DNA of 64,000 bases from Flavobacteriales bacterium UBA852 (GCA_002295925.1 DBGO01000015.1:92388-156387), one strand, 5' to 3'; positions 25,540 through 35,144 are shown, counted from the first letter of the stretch. A program made the numbers and translations. Notes: generated by a model from the sequence alone, not told the origin.

Positions 25540-26352
25540 ATGTTAGCTCAAATAAACGAAACGGTAGAATATATACAATCATTAAAAGTAGATAAACCTC
25601 AAGTAGGAATAATTTTAGGAACCGGATTGGGCGGTTTGGTCAATGAAATTGATATACAACACGAGATTCCGTATGAAGATATTCCCAACTTTCCGGTTTC
25701 TACGGTTGAGTCGCATAGCGGTAAATTGATTTTTGGGAAAATGGGCAATAAAAACGTGGTGGCTATGCAAGGTCGTTTTCATTATTACGAAGGGTATGAT
25801 ATGAAACAAATTACTTTTCCGGTAAGAGTAATGAAACAATTGGGTATTGAGTTTTTGCTAATTTCAAATGCTGCCGGTGCGTTAAATTTGGGCTACAAAA
25901 AAGCATCGTTGATGCTTATTACAGACCACATAAATCTTTTACCCGATAATCCGCTGAGAGGTAAAAACGAAGATGAACTTGGACCACGTTTTCCGGATAT
26001 GAGTGAAGCGTATGATGTAAAACTTAATGATACAATCAGAGCAATTGCCAAAGAAATGAACATTACACTGCACGAAGGGGTTTATGTTGCCGTTTCGGGT
26101 CCTAATTTGGAAACAAAAGCAGAGTATAAATTTTTGAAAAAAATTGGCGCCGATGCTGTGGGTATGAGCACTGTGCCGGAAGTAATTGTTGCCAATCATA
26201 TGAATTTGCCTTGTTGTGCCATTTCGGTATTAACCGATGAGTGTGACCCTTTACATTTGGAACCCGTTGAACTGTCGGAGATATTAAAAGCCGCGGCGTT
26301 GGCAGAACCATTTTTAACAGCCATTTACAAAGAATTGGTAAACAGAATTTAG
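25540..26352 (+). CDS. punA: Purine nucleoside phosphorylase
   Basis: This enzyme cleaves purine nucleosides with phosphate to the free base and ribose-1-phosphate. It is of the trimeric PNP family: GIILGTGLGGLVNEI (phosphate loop), VESHSGKLIFG, QGRFHYYEGY and SNAAGALN, then GPNLETKAEYKFLKKIGADAVGMSTVPE with the base-binding Glu and Met. The C-terminal LTDECDP segment is somewhat unlike the usual VTN-type stretch. At 270 residues it is full length. It stands alone on the plus strand and meets rlmB with 3 bases between stops. General purine salvage is the safe call; see the findings for a possible arsenosugar link. Confidence 0.92.
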   Translation: MLAQINETVEYIQSLKVDKPQVGIILGTGLGGLVNEIDIQHEIPYEDIPNFPVSTVESHSGKLIFGKMGNKNVVAMQGRFHYYEGYDMKQITFPVRVMKQLGIEFLLISNAAGALNLGYKKASLMLITDHINLLPDNPLRGKNEDELGPRFPDMSEAYDVKLNDTIRAIAKEMNITLHEGVYVAVSGPNLETKAEYKFLKKIGADAVGMSTVPEVIVANHMNLPCCAISVLTDECDPLHLEPVELSEILKAAALAEPFLTAIYKELVNRI

Positions 26353-26355
26353 CGT

Positions 26356-27099
26356 TTATTGATTGCTTACCCTCTGCCTTACGGCTTCATAAAGCATTAC
26401 ACCTGTGGCTACTGAAACATTTAGTGAACCTATTTTCCCCATCATAGGAATGGCGGTTTGAAAATCTGATATTTCCAACAGATTGCGCGAAATACCGCGG
26501 TCTTCGGAACCCATAATTATTGCTGTCGGGTGCGTAAATTCAATATCGTATAAATTGTCATTTCCTTTTTCGGTGGCGGCAACCAATTGTAAGCCGCTTT
26601 CTTTTAAATAAACACAAGTATCCCATAAATTGTGCGATTTGCAAATATTTACACGATTGAGTGCTCCTGCCGATGATTTCATGGCAAAATCATTCAAAGC
26701 TGCCGATTCTTTTGTAGGAATAATTACAGCATCAACACCTGAAGCTTCGGCAGTTCGTGTAATAGCACCAATGTTTCGAACATCGCTTATTCGGTCTAAA
26801 ATGAGTAATAAAGGTGTTTTTCCTTGCTCGTAAACTCCGGGTAAAATATCTTCAATTTTGTAAGTGGTAATGGGACTGACAAACGCCAAAACCCCTTGAT
26901 GATTTCCGCCGGTCATTTGGTTTAGCTTTTGCACCGGAACATTTGCCACCGGAAGTTTGTTTTGCTTTATCAATTTGCGTAAGCGAGTAAGGTTTTCGAG
27001 TTTTACATCGCGTTGAATATAAATTTTACTTATTTCTTTTCCGCTTTCTATTGCTTCAATTACGGGGTGAACCCCAAATATCATTTCATCTTTTGCCAT
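26356..27099 (-). CDS. rlmB: 23S rRNA 2'-O-ribose methyltransferase RlmB (TrmH family)
   Basis: RlmB methylates the ribose of G2251 in 23S rRNA. The N-terminal substrate-binding domain (MIFGVHPVIEAIESGKEI) is followed by a SPOUT catalytic domain with its three motifs: ISDVRNIGAITRTAEASG, IIMGSEDRGISRNLLE and IPMMGKIGSLNVSVATGVMLYE. I chose the ATG at 27099, which gives 247 residues starting MAKDEM. The longer frame from 27141 would overlap the upstream GWxTD gene and adds a non-family leader. It is 17 bases downstream of the GWxTD gene and probably co-transcribed. Confidence 0.92.
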   Translation of the reverse strand: MAKDEMIFGVHPVIEAIESGKEISKIYIQRDVKLENLTRLRKLIKQNKLPVANVPVQKLNQMTGGNHQGVLAFVSPITTYKIEDILPGVYEQGKTPLLLILDRISDVRNIGAITRTAEASGVDAVIIPTKESAALNDFAMKSSAGALNRVNICKSHNLWDTCVYLKESGLQLVAATEKGNDNLYDIEFTHPTAIIMGSEDRGISRNLLEISDFQTAIPMMGKIGSLNVSVATGVMLYEAVRQRVSNQ

Positions 27100-27116
27100 T
27101 GCCTGTTTTTTGAATT

Positions 27117-28394
27117 TTAATAGACTCTGCCTTGACGCCAAATATCAACCATACGGTACCAGCTTGTTTTGTATGTAGGTGAGCGGCGCAATCGTATATC
27201 GTTATCGGTAAGCGGATTGTTTACTTTGTAAAAAACAAAATTTATGCTCAACAAATTATCTTCTTCTCCATAAATCCAACTTTCGCCTTCGCTCGATTTG
27301 TATACTACGTTGGGTTGACCGTAAACAATGTAAATCATCCCGCGGTCGGTTTTCCAACCTTCTTTATATGAGCCAAACAGCTTGTTGGCATACTCTACTC
27401 TGGTGTAATACGCTCTAATTAATTGTTTGGCACGTTCTTTATTTCCGCCTAAACTGAGCCAAAAATTCTCGAAGTTTTCGCGTGGTGTTTTACTGTAAAT
27501 GATGCTCTCAAATTCTTTTTTCGAAGTAATGTAACGCAATGCTTGAATCATTGTTTCTATATCGGTTACTTCAGGATAATCGTCGGTGAATTGATACAGA
27601 TTAAGTCCTTCTTTGTTTTTTGGATTTTGTTGTAAATGATAAATACCTTTTTGCGGAATAAGCATAAAGTATTCATCTTGTTTTTCGAGAATAAAGGTAG
27701 AATCGGGATGAAAATTCATTTCCCTGTTTTTTATTTCGTTGTCGTCGGAAAAGGGTGGGGCAGCTGCCGGAAAATCAGATTTGTAATGCTTTACGGTAAG
27801 TTGTGAAAGTGTGCTGTCGGCATAATAAATAAAAAGTGTGTCGTTTGCTTTGATGTAAGGGTTAAACAAAATCTCTTCCGATGTATTTTTTATAAGGTAA
27901 TATTCTTCGGTATTTCGATTGCTTTTATTGACAAAAATATCTTTTTCGATGCTTTGCGAGCGGTTGTCGTCGGTAAGTACAAGTCGCAATTGATAATTGT
28001 TGCCTTGCAATAAAGGAAGTGGAATTTGGGTAAACAAAATTTTATCTTCAAAGTTGGGATTGATGTCAATAATGTGTACGGTGTTGCTGTCCGAAATAAC
28101 TTTTGGCGTTAAAACATTGCTTATTTCATAATGTAAGGTTATGTGTGCCGTATAAGTAGAATCGGTGTTTTTCTTTTGGTAAAGTAAATGAGTGGACGGA
28201 ATACTCAGGTATAACAACGATTGCTTGTCGTTTTGGTGAAAGATTTTGTAATTTGGGTTGACAATCTTTAAATTTTTGTTGTAAACAGCCGCAATGTTAT
28301 CATTAACGGTACTTGTGGTTGAGCATCCGGAAATAAAAACAGTTAAGGCAATAAAACTCCAAAAGACAAACGGAAATTTTTTATTCAAAATCAT
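27117..28394 (-). CDS. GWxTD domain lipoprotein
   Basis: A 425-residue lipoprotein (signal ending ISGC, Cys24) with a C-terminal GWxTD domain, seen as GWKTDRGMIYIVYGQP and followed by WIYGEED. The first ~270 residues are beta-rich and end in a helical linker. The domain is restricted mainly to Bacteroidota and related phyla and has no established activity. A periplasmic or outer-membrane location follows from the lipobox. It lies 45 bases after rmuC's stop and just before rlmB, all on one strand. Confidence 0.88.
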   Translation of the reverse strand: MILNKKFPFVFWSFIALTVFISGCSTTSTVNDNIAAVYNKNLKIVNPNYKIFHQNDKQSLLYLSIPSTHLLYQKKNTDSTYTAHITLHYEISNVLTPKVISDSNTVHIIDINPNFEDKILFTQIPLPLLQGNNYQLRLVLTDDNRSQSIEKDIFVNKSNRNTEEYYLIKNTSEEILFNPYIKANDTLFIYYADSTLSQLTVKHYKSDFPAAAPPFSDDNEIKNREMNFHPDSTFILEKQDEYFMLIPQKGIYHLQQNPKNKEGLNLYQFTDDYPEVTDIETMIQALRYITSKKEFESIIYSKTPRENFENFWLSLGGNKERAKQLIRAYYTRVEYANKLFGSYKEGWKTDRGMIYIVYGQPNVVYKSSEGESWIYGEEDNLLSINFVFYKVNNPLTDNDIRLRRSPTYKTSWYRMVDIWRQGRVY

Positions 28395-28439
28395 AATTGT
28401 AAAGGTATTGAATATTTGTTAAAAATACCTTTAATTGGT

Positions 28440-29837
28440 TTAATCTTCGTCGGTGTGCTCGTCGAGTAAATTGGTTGGTAACGATTTGTTGGCTTTTGCA
28501 CCCATTTTTTTGAGTTTTTCGGTACGCGAAATTAAACCTCCGCGACCTTTTAATTTTGTAAAGGCATCGTTGTATGATTTTTTGGCACTGTCAATGTTTT
28601 TTTCAATTTTTTCCAAATCGGAGACAAAGCCATAAAATTTATCGTAAAGTTTTCCGGCTTCTTCGGCAATTTGAATGGCATTTCGGGTTTGTTTTTCGTG
28701 TTTCCATACCGAGGCGATGGTGCGTAATGTTGCCAATAAGGTAGTAGGGCTTACGATAATAATTTTACGGTCCCAAGCGTATTGAAACAATTCATTGTCG
28801 GCACGTATGGCAATGCTAAAGGAAGATTCTATGGGCATAAAAAGCAATACAAATTCGGGCGAGTTGAGGTTTTTTGCCGAGAAATAATCTTTTTCACTCA
28901 ATCCTTTTATGTGTTGCTTTACCGACTCAATGTGTTGTTTTAAATATCGTTTTTGCTCTTCTTCGTTTTCGGCGGCAACATATTTTTCGTAAGCAATTAA
29001 AGAAACCTTAGCGTCAATAATAATGTGTTTATCTTCGGGAAGTTTAACAACAATATCGGGTTTTATTTGTTTGTCTTCTTGGTTTTTGTCCGTGTATTGC
29101 GTAAAGTATTCTTCATCCTTAATCAATCCGGAATCTTCCAAAATTCTTTCTAAAATCAATTCTCCCCAGTTTCCTTGCATTTTGTTGCTTCCTTTCAATG
29201 CTTCGGTCAGGTTGCTGGCTTCTTTTGATAAATTTTCGTTGAGCGTTTTTAAAGCTTGCAATTGTTCAACCAGTTGCGAGCGTTGCTTTGTTTCATCAAT
29301 AAATTTTTTCTCTACTTTTTCCTCAAATCGATGAATGTTTTCTTTGAGCGGTTGTAAAATTTCATCCAGTTTTTTGCGGTTGGTATCGACAAATTCCTCG
29401 GTATTTTGTTTTAAAATTTTATTGGCAATATTTTCAAATTCCATTTGGAACTTTTTATTGATTTCTTCCACTTGTTTCTTTTGCTCATCGAGTTGTTGTT
29501 CAAGGGCTTTCAAAGTTGCTTCGGCTTGCGAATATTTAGTGAGCAATTGGTCTTTTTCGGTTTTTGTTTTTTGTAGTTCTTCCTTTTGTTCTTCAAATAC
29601 TTTTAGCGAATTTTCTATGCGACCTTTCAGCTGTCCGTTTTCTTCGGTAAGTGCTTTTATCTCTGTTTGTGATTTTTCGGTTAATTGAGTCAGTTTTTGT
29701 TCCATTTCACGGATTTGATTTTTGTAATCGTCCAAAATGGAGGAATTGTCATTTTGCGCATTTCCGCTTATAGATTTTCCGATGAAAAATCCGGCAATTA
29801 ATCCTGCTAATAACCCTATAATCAAATACAAAATCAT
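28440..29837 (-). CDS. rmuC: DNA recombination protein RmuC
   Basis: RmuC limits DNA inversions at short inverted repeats in E. coli, and its family has a nuclease-like fold. An N-terminal membrane helix (LIIGLLAGLIAGFFIG) leads into a long coiled coil (residues ~30-210, rich in Glu, Lys and Gln). The conserved catalytic-like domain follows: GNWGELILERILEDSGL, KPDIVVKLPEDKHIIIDAKVSL and FVLLFMPIESSFSIAI. The 465-residue length is normal. It is separated from the upstream lipoprotein gene by a terminator and leads the rmuC-GWxTD-rlmB run. Confidence 0.94.
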   Translation of the reverse strand: MILYLIIGLLAGLIAGFFIGKSISGNAQNDNSSILDDYKNQIREMEQKLTQLTEKSQTEIKALTEENGQLKGRIENSLKVFEEQKEELQKTKTEKDQLLTKYSQAEATLKALEQQLDEQKKQVEEINKKFQMEFENIANKILKQNTEEFVDTNRKKLDEILQPLKENIHRFEEKVEKKFIDETKQRSQLVEQLQALKTLNENLSKEASNLTEALKGSNKMQGNWGELILERILEDSGLIKDEEYFTQYTDKNQEDKQIKPDIVVKLPEDKHIIIDAKVSLIAYEKYVAAENEEEQKRYLKQHIESVKQHIKGLSEKDYFSAKNLNSPEFVLLFMPIESSFSIAIRADNELFQYAWDRKIIIVSPTTLLATLRTIASVWKHEKQTRNAIQIAEEAGKLYDKFYGFVSDLEKIEKNIDSAKKSYNDAFTKLKGRGGLISRTEKLKKMGAKANKSLPTNLLDEHTDED

Positions 29838-29920
29838 AATTTAAGTTTCTTTGTGTTAAGGATATAAAATTAAAATTTATTCACCGGATTTAAAATTTTA
29901 TTGTCGTATAAATATTAACA

Positions 29921-29949
29921 AAAAAGGCTGTCAATTTTGACAGCCTTTT
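29921..29949 (-). terminator. Rho-independent terminator after the orphan lipoprotein gene
   Basis: AAAAGGCTGTCA and TGACAGCCTTTT arms enclose an AATT-type loop with A/T runs on both sides, so it could act in either direction. It lies 24 bases after the stop of the 29973-30791 gene. Confidence 0.85.
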
Positions 29950-29972
29950 GAAATGAGATAAAGATAATTTTT

Positions 29973-30791
29973 TTACCACATTGAGATATTATAGGTTTTG
30001 TTGCCTATTTCTACAGTGGCTTTGTTGTCGCAGGTTCCGTCGCCAAAATCCACTTTACGGGTTTTTAAACCGTCAGGCGCAAGCTCAAGTTTACCTTGTG
30101 TAATCCATCGGCAGCAAACTTTTTTAATTAGCGGTTCGGTAATGGTTACCGTGTAGCTTCTTCCTTCGCGGTTTACACCGTTTCCGTTTCCTGTTACGGA
30201 GTAAACATCATCGCAAATATTAAAAAATGTTCCTTCACCTGCAATCCATTCGCTTGTGCGAGAACTGTTCCACGAAATTGATTCGCCATTAGTGTTGGTT
30301 ACTTTTCCGTTATTTACTTCGGTAGAAAATTCAAGGTTTCCACTGCTGTTTCTTCCTTTATTGGTAATGATTTTTGTACCTTCCACTTTGTAATCATTTA
30401 CATAATAACTCTGCGGATTGATAGTGATTTTACATCCAGGATTTCTGTAACGGTCGTTTACGGTGGCAATTAATTTTCCACGACGTTTTATACCATAATT
30501 ATCCGTACAATTTGTTGAGCCGAAATCGACAACAATTGTTTTGGGAAATGTAGAATCTGCCCACGCCGGCGAAATGCTTACAGTAGCGCAATTGCCAAAA
30601 GTGTATGAAGCCGTACGATTTGTACCATTACCGTCATCATCCACAACTTCTTCCATTACGCGCCCCATATCTTTAAATGCCGCTTGTGCTGTTGCATCAT
30701 CGGCAAACGAGGTCGTTTGTTTGTTTAATTTTGCTTTTTTACAGGCAACTATTGTTGAAATTCCTAAAGCTATTACAAAGATTTTTTTCAT
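29973..30791 (-). CDS. Lipoprotein of unknown function
   Basis: A 272-residue lipoprotein (MKKIFVIALGISTIVACKK, Cys17) that I cannot assign to a named family. After a ~55-residue linker the protein is beta-rich with several Cys residues (one Cys-Cys pair in VCCRWITQG) and repeated segments of similar style: VDFGSTNCTDNYGIKRRGK near the middle and VDFGDGTCDNKATVEIG near the end. These two VDFG-x-C-x-G segments suggest an internal duplication. It has its own terminator and no close co-directional partner, so it is probably monocistronic. Confidence 0.8.
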   Translation of the reverse strand: MKKIFVIALGISTIVACKKAKLNKQTTSFADDATAQAAFKDMGRVMEEVVDDDGNGTNRTASYTFGNCATVSISPAWADSTFPKTIVVDFGSTNCTDNYGIKRRGKLIATVNDRYRNPGCKITINPQSYYVNDYKVEGTKIITNKGRNSSGNLEFSTEVNNGKVTNTNGESISWNSSRTSEWIAGEGTFFNICDDVYSVTGNGNGVNREGRSYTVTITEPLIKKVCCRWITQGKLELAPDGLKTRKVDFGDGTCDNKATVEIGNKTYNISMW

Positions 30792-30887
30792 AGTGTTTGA
30801 TTTTGTTCGTTTTAAAGTTAATGAAAATTACTAATTACAGAAAATTTGTACGCGAATTTGTGAGTATTTTTCAAATATTATGCCAAA

Positions 30888-31508
30888 TTAACTTATTGAT
30901 AATCTATGCTTTAATTCGTTAAGCATCATGCAGGAAGCGCCCCAAATGGCATGCTTGTCGTAAACAAATGCCGGTGCTTTGAATTTCATTCCGCCTGAAC
31001 CGGTTACCAGAATATTTTTAAGAGTAGTGTGCAACAACCAATTTACGGGTATAAAAATAACATCTTCCACTTCGGTGGGGTCAAGCTTTAATTGGTTTTG
31101 ATTGAAACTTTCCGAAACTCCCACATAAGGATAAATAAGGTAATTGCTTACGGGTATATACACTTTGTATAAAGTTGTAGGAATCTGAAATATTGAAGGC
31201 GATAGCCCAATTTCTTCGTGTGTTTCTCTAAGAGCGGTTTCTTTTGTTGAGCGGTCTTGTGGTTCAGCTTTGCCGCCCGGAAATGCAATTTGTCCACTGT
31301 GGTGTCCATCGTATTTTGGGCGAATTATCATTATTATTTGCCATTGATTTTGATGAAAAACCAAAGGTACAAGTACTGCACTGATTTTGGGATTCGAATA
31401 ATTCGCTTGTGTTTTTCGGTAAGGAGCAGCCTCTTTATGTGCGATTAATGAAATCGCATTATTTTCTTGACTTAAACGGTTCAGGTATTTTGTAATATCT
31501 TGTTTCAT
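30888..31508 (-). CDS. NudL-type Nudix hydrolase (CoA pyrophosphatase-like)
   Basis: A 206-residue Nudix hydrolase. The NudL/UPF0035 signature is visible as IIRPKYDGHHSGQIAFPGGK, followed by the Nudix helix TALRETHEEIGL with the metal-binding REtHEE residues. This subgroup usually hydrolyses CoA and its derivatives to 4'-phosphopantetheine and 3',5'-ADP. The start ATG at 31508 overlaps the end of the WG-repeat gene by 50 bases. No later Met gives a complete domain, so the overlap appears real and the two genes may be translationally coupled. Confidence 0.87.
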   Translation of the reverse strand: MKQDITKYLNRLSQENNAISLIAHKEAAPYRKTQANYSNPKISAVLVPLVFHQNQWQIIMIIRPKYDGHHSGQIAFPGGKAEPQDRSTKETALRETHEEIGLSPSIFQIPTTLYKVYIPVSNYLIYPYVGVSESFNQNQLKLDPTEVEDVIFIPVNWLLHTTLKNILVTGSGGMKFKAPAFVYDKHAIWGASCMMLNELKHRLSIS

Positions 31509-33564
31509 TATTTTTTTCGCTTAAAAACCATTTGTTTTTAAATAGGGTGATTTTATCAAATTCGAAAGGTAAAATGGTGTTTTTAATTGTAATAACGCCG
31601 TAACTGTCATTTTTTTTGGCTAAAAAATATGGATATTGAAGCACTTCGAGCGCTTGATAAGCAAACGGAATAACCGGCTCGTTTTTTTCGTTAATTACAC
31701 CATAAAGACTGTCTTTTTGCGCAATGAGCAAAGTGGTGTCTGCAATTGGGTAAATATCTTTGTATTGATACGGAATCAATAATTTGCTTTTCAAGTCTAT
31801 TGTTCCCCATAGCGTACCTTTTTTTACCGGAATTAAATTTTCGTAATAAAATGGTTTAATGCGGTCAAAAATTGCCGGAACAATTTTCTTTCCCGTTGTG
31901 TCGATAAGAGTGAATTTATTTCCTTGTTTCATAACTGCATATCCCAATGAATTGAAATGGGCATAAAAATCGGTTTCTTCGTTGTAAGAAAAAGTTGGAG
32001 GAATTAACAGTTTGCCTTTATCTGTAAGGTAACCGTACAAATTATTTTTTACAACAATGGCTTTATGATTTTTCTTTTTGCTGATATAATTAAATTGAGC
32101 GGGAACAATAGTTTTTCCATTATTGTTTAATACGCTCATCATTGAGTCTGTTTTTACGCGGATAAAACTTGTATCGGACAAATCAACAGAACTGTAAACT
32201 GCTTTTGTAATAAGGTTACCGTTGGTGTCTATAATGCCAAATTTATTTTGTTTGGAAAAATACGTAATGCCGGATTCAAATGTACCAATACTTTCATATA
32301 CCGGAGAAAGAACCCATTGTAAATCATCATTAATAATACCATATTTGTTATTGTGAGCAATTGGCGCACGATGATGGTAAAATTGGTCGATATACTCGTA
32401 AATAACCGGTAACACGATGTTTCCCGAACGGTCGATAATACCATAAAGTTCGTTGTTCCCGATAATGGCTAATCCGTTTTTAAACGGGTATGCTTCTTCA
32501 AAATCAGATTCAAAAACAGCTTGTCCTTTTTTGTTAATATAAAAATAACGGTCGTTTTTTTGCACGATAGCCAGTCCTTCTGAAAAAGTATCGGCAGATT
32601 GATAGATAAACGGAATAACCAAACGGTTTTGCTCATCTACATAACCCCATTTTTCGTTTTTTCGCGCCGGCAATACAATTTTCTGCATTAGAGCAATTGC
32701 TTCATAAATTTCTTGTTTAAACGGATAGTTTGGATATTTGCTTAAAAATTTATTCAGATTCTCAGCCGTATAGCTTTTTACGGTAAGGGCAAATATTTTT
32801 CGCCAAGCACTTTCTACATAACTGTTATTGGGATATTTTAAAATAAAACGTAAATAATCTTCCGGATTACCGTTTTGCGTTACCAAATCATATAATTTTT
32901 TTTCGGCTTGCCGGTAAAAAGCATTATCAGGATTGTTTTTTAAAAAGTCGGCAACTTGCTGTTCATTGGCATTAAGCGTATTTTCTATAAATAAGCGTTG
33001 TTGATATTTGAATTGGGCTTCTTTTGCTTGTGGTGCATCCGGATATAGGAGTAAAAATTGATGATAGGATTGTGCCGTATTTTGTTCAACAGCTTGTTGA
33101 TAAGCTTTTGCCATTACAATAGATTGAACGGTATCCAAGTAAACACTCTCAGGATATTTCTTTGTAAAAAGTATAAAAGAATCCAACTTATTTGCTTTCA
33201 CATACTTTGTAAACAGTTTTTGATTTATCCTGTTCCACAATGAATCTATTGATACTGAATCGATATGGAATTTTTTTATTTGTGCTCTTTTCTTTTCCGG
33301 TAAATGCACAAATTGTTTTTTTACACTTAATATTTCGGCATAAGCCGAATCCAATTGATGAAAAGGATTATCGTTTCGTTCATAAATGACTGCCAAACCA
33401 TATTTTCCGGCAAGATTGTGATGCTTTTGCTTTTGTTCAAAATTTTTTTTCGCCTTAAAATAGTTATACTCATTTAATGCTTTATACCCTTGATTAACAG
33501 TGCAACCAAATAAAAAAGCAATAATAAGAATACTGAAAAAGTGATATAATTTATTTTTATTCAT
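31459..33564 (-). CDS. WG-repeat lipoprotein
   Basis: A 701-residue lipoprotein (signal ending FLFGC, Cys21). The first ~290 residues are helical with tetratricopeptide-like spacing (YNYFKAKKNFEQKQ at the start). The rest is a series of about nine WG repeats, each ~40-50 residues, with motifs such as KWGYVDEQNRLVIPFIYQ, LYGIIDRSGNIVLPVIYE and LYGYLTDKGKLLIPP. WG repeats form beta-rich interaction surfaces; a ligand is unknown. A periplasmic or outer-membrane location is inferred. It is divergent from the MltF-type gene across 62 bases and overlaps the Nudix gene at its end. Confidence 0.9.
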   Translation of the reverse strand: MNKNKLYHFFSILIIAFLFGCTVNQGYKALNEYNYFKAKKNFEQKQKHHNLAGKYGLAVIYERNDNPFHQLDSAYAEILSVKKQFVHLPEKKRAQIKKFHIDSVSIDSLWNRINQKLFTKYVKANKLDSFILFTKKYPESVYLDTVQSIVMAKAYQQAVEQNTAQSYHQFLLLYPDAPQAKEAQFKYQQRLFIENTLNANEQQVADFLKNNPDNAFYRQAEKKLYDLVTQNGNPEDYLRFILKYPNNSYVESAWRKIFALTVKSYTAENLNKFLSKYPNYPFKQEIYEAIALMQKIVLPARKNEKWGYVDEQNRLVIPFIYQSADTFSEGLAIVQKNDRYFYINKKGQAVFESDFEEAYPFKNGLAIIGNNELYGIIDRSGNIVLPVIYEYIDQFYHHRAPIAHNNKYGIINDDLQWVLSPVYESIGTFESGITYFSKQNKFGIIDTNGNLITKAVYSSVDLSDTSFIRVKTDSMMSVLNNNGKTIVPAQFNYISKKKNHKAIVVKNNLYGYLTDKGKLLIPPTFSYNEETDFYAHFNSLGYAVMKQGNKFTLIDTTGKKIVPAIFDRIKPFYYENLIPVKKGTLWGTIDLKSKLLIPYQYKDIYPIADTTLLIAQKDSLYGVINEKNEPVIPFAYQALEVLQYPYFLAKKNDSYGVITIKNTILPFEFDKITLFKNKWFLSEKNNETRYYKIPEPFKSRK

Positions 33565-33626
33565 AAACCTTTCGGTGGAATTTTCGTTAATTAAATAACA
33601 ACCATTCGAAATTAAGAAACTTTACC

Positions 33627-35066
33627 TTGAATTTTCGTTTTACATATCAATTCATTTGGTCTATTGTGGCGTTTGCTGTAATATCGGCTGTGGTGTCGTG
33701 CAATACTGCACCCAAACCCAAACTAAACGATACGCAATACACTTATTATTATGATTTGGACAGTATTCTGAAAAATAAAAAACTAACCGTTTTAATGGAG
33801 TACAGCAGTACGGGGTATTTTATTTACAAGGGCGTACCTATGGGGTTTGAGTACGATATTTTAAATAATTATTGCAAACACCTGAATGTCTCGATGAATG
33901 TTGTTCCCATACACACATTTGCTACTGTTTTTGATGATTTAAATTCGGGAAAAGGCGATATAATTGCCGCCAACTTAACCATTACCAAAGAACGCACAAA
34001 AAAAGCAGCATTTACTATTCCGCACACTTATACCCGTCAAGTATTGGTGCAACGAAAGCACTCAGCCAATGATTCTACGCCATTTATTCATTCGCCATTG
34101 GAATTGGCGCATAAACATATTGTTACGCACAAAAACACGTCTTTTTATGAGCGTTTGGTTCATCTGTCCGAAGAGATTGGCGCACCTATTTATATTGATA
34201 CTGCCTCACCGGCAATTACTTCGGAAGAGCTGATAGATAAAGTGGCTATGGGGGAAATAAATTTTACCGTTGCCGACGAAAATGTTGCCAAAGTATTGCA
34301 GCATTTTTACCCGAATATAGATATAAGCGTACCGCTGAGTATGAAACAAAAAATTGCTTTTGCCGTGCGTAAAAACAGCCGTAAATTACTGACCAATTAT
34401 AACCTTTGGTTCAACCGGTTTAAGAAAACCAGGAAATACAAGTATTTGTTGCAAAAGTATTTTAATAATCGCAGTTTCTATGCTTCGATGTATAACAGTG
34501 ATTATTATTTTCCGGAAACCGGAAGAATTTCACCATTTGATGATTTAATAAAGCGAAATGCCCAAAAAATCGGTTGGGATTGGGAATTGTTGGCTTCAAT
34601 GATTTATCAAGAGTCGCATTTTAATCCTAAGGCAAAATCTTGGGCAGGTGCTTTTGGGTTAATGCAATTGATGCCCAATACGGCAAAGCGCTATGGTATT
34701 GATTCTACTTCGTCACCTGCCGAGCAAATTGCTGCCGGAGTGAAGTTTTTGCAATATTTGGATAAGCAATGGGCTAAAACTGTTCACGACAGTATTCAAC
34801 GGCAAAAGTTTGTTTTGGCTTCGTATAATGTTGGGTTGGGGCATATTATTGATGCAAGGAATTTAGCCAAAAAGTATGGTGCCAATCCTACAGTTTGGGA
34901 TAATAATGTAGAATATTACATTAAGTTAAAATCCAAACCAAAGTATTACAAAGATGAAGTGGTAAAACACGGTTATTGCCGAGGTATGGAAACGTATTTG
35001 TATGTACGCAAAGTTTGGGAAAGATACATACATTATAAAAATTTCACTAAAAAGTTTGAATCGTAA
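33627..35066 (+). CDS. mltF: MltF-type membrane-bound lytic murein transglycosylase
   Basis: A 479-residue lipoprotein combining a solute-binding-protein-3 domain (~50-285) with a lysozyme-like SLT domain (~310-430), the architecture of MltF. The SLT catalytic Glu is in IYQESHFNPKAKS, followed by AGAFGLMQLMPNTAKRYGI and the later NVGLGHI motif. It cleaves peptidoglycan to 1,6-anhydro products. The initiation codon appears to be TTG at 33627. No ATG precedes the signal peptide in frame, and the lipobox VVSC (Cys25) needs this start. It has a terminator shared with the convergent secDF. Confidence 0.9.
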   Translation: MNFRFTYQFIWSIVAFAVISAVVSCNTAPKPKLNDTQYTYYYDLDSILKNKKLTVLMEYSSTGYFIYKGVPMGFEYDILNNYCKHLNVSMNVVPIHTFATVFDDLNSGKGDIIAANLTITKERTKKAAFTIPHTYTRQVLVQRKHSANDSTPFIHSPLELAHKHIVTHKNTSFYERLVHLSEEIGAPIYIDTASPAITSEELIDKVAMGEINFTVADENVAKVLQHFYPNIDISVPLSMKQKIAFAVRKNSRKLLTNYNLWFNRFKKTRKYKYLLQKYFNNRSFYASMYNSDYYFPETGRISPFDDLIKRNAQKIGWDWELLASMIYQESHFNPKAKSWAGAFGLMQLMPNTAKRYGIDSTSSPAEQIAAGVKFLQYLDKQWAKTVHDSIQRQKFVLASYNVGLGHIIDARNLAKKYGANPTVWDNNVEYYIKLKSKPKYYKDEVVKHGYCRGMETYLYVRKVWERYIHYKNFTKKFES

Positions 35067-35092
35067 TCGTTTCAATATTGTATTGTATAAAG

Positions 35093-35124
35093 AAAAATCC
35101 CTGCTGAACTCAGCAGGGATTTTT
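35093..35124. terminator. Bidirectional terminator between mltF and secDF
   Basis: AAAAATCCCTGCTG and CAGCAGGGATTTTT arms flank an AACT loop, with A and T runs on both sides. It lies between two convergent stops at 35066 and 35145. Confidence 0.88.
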
Positions 35125-35144
35125 AGATTTATTTGGTAATGTAA

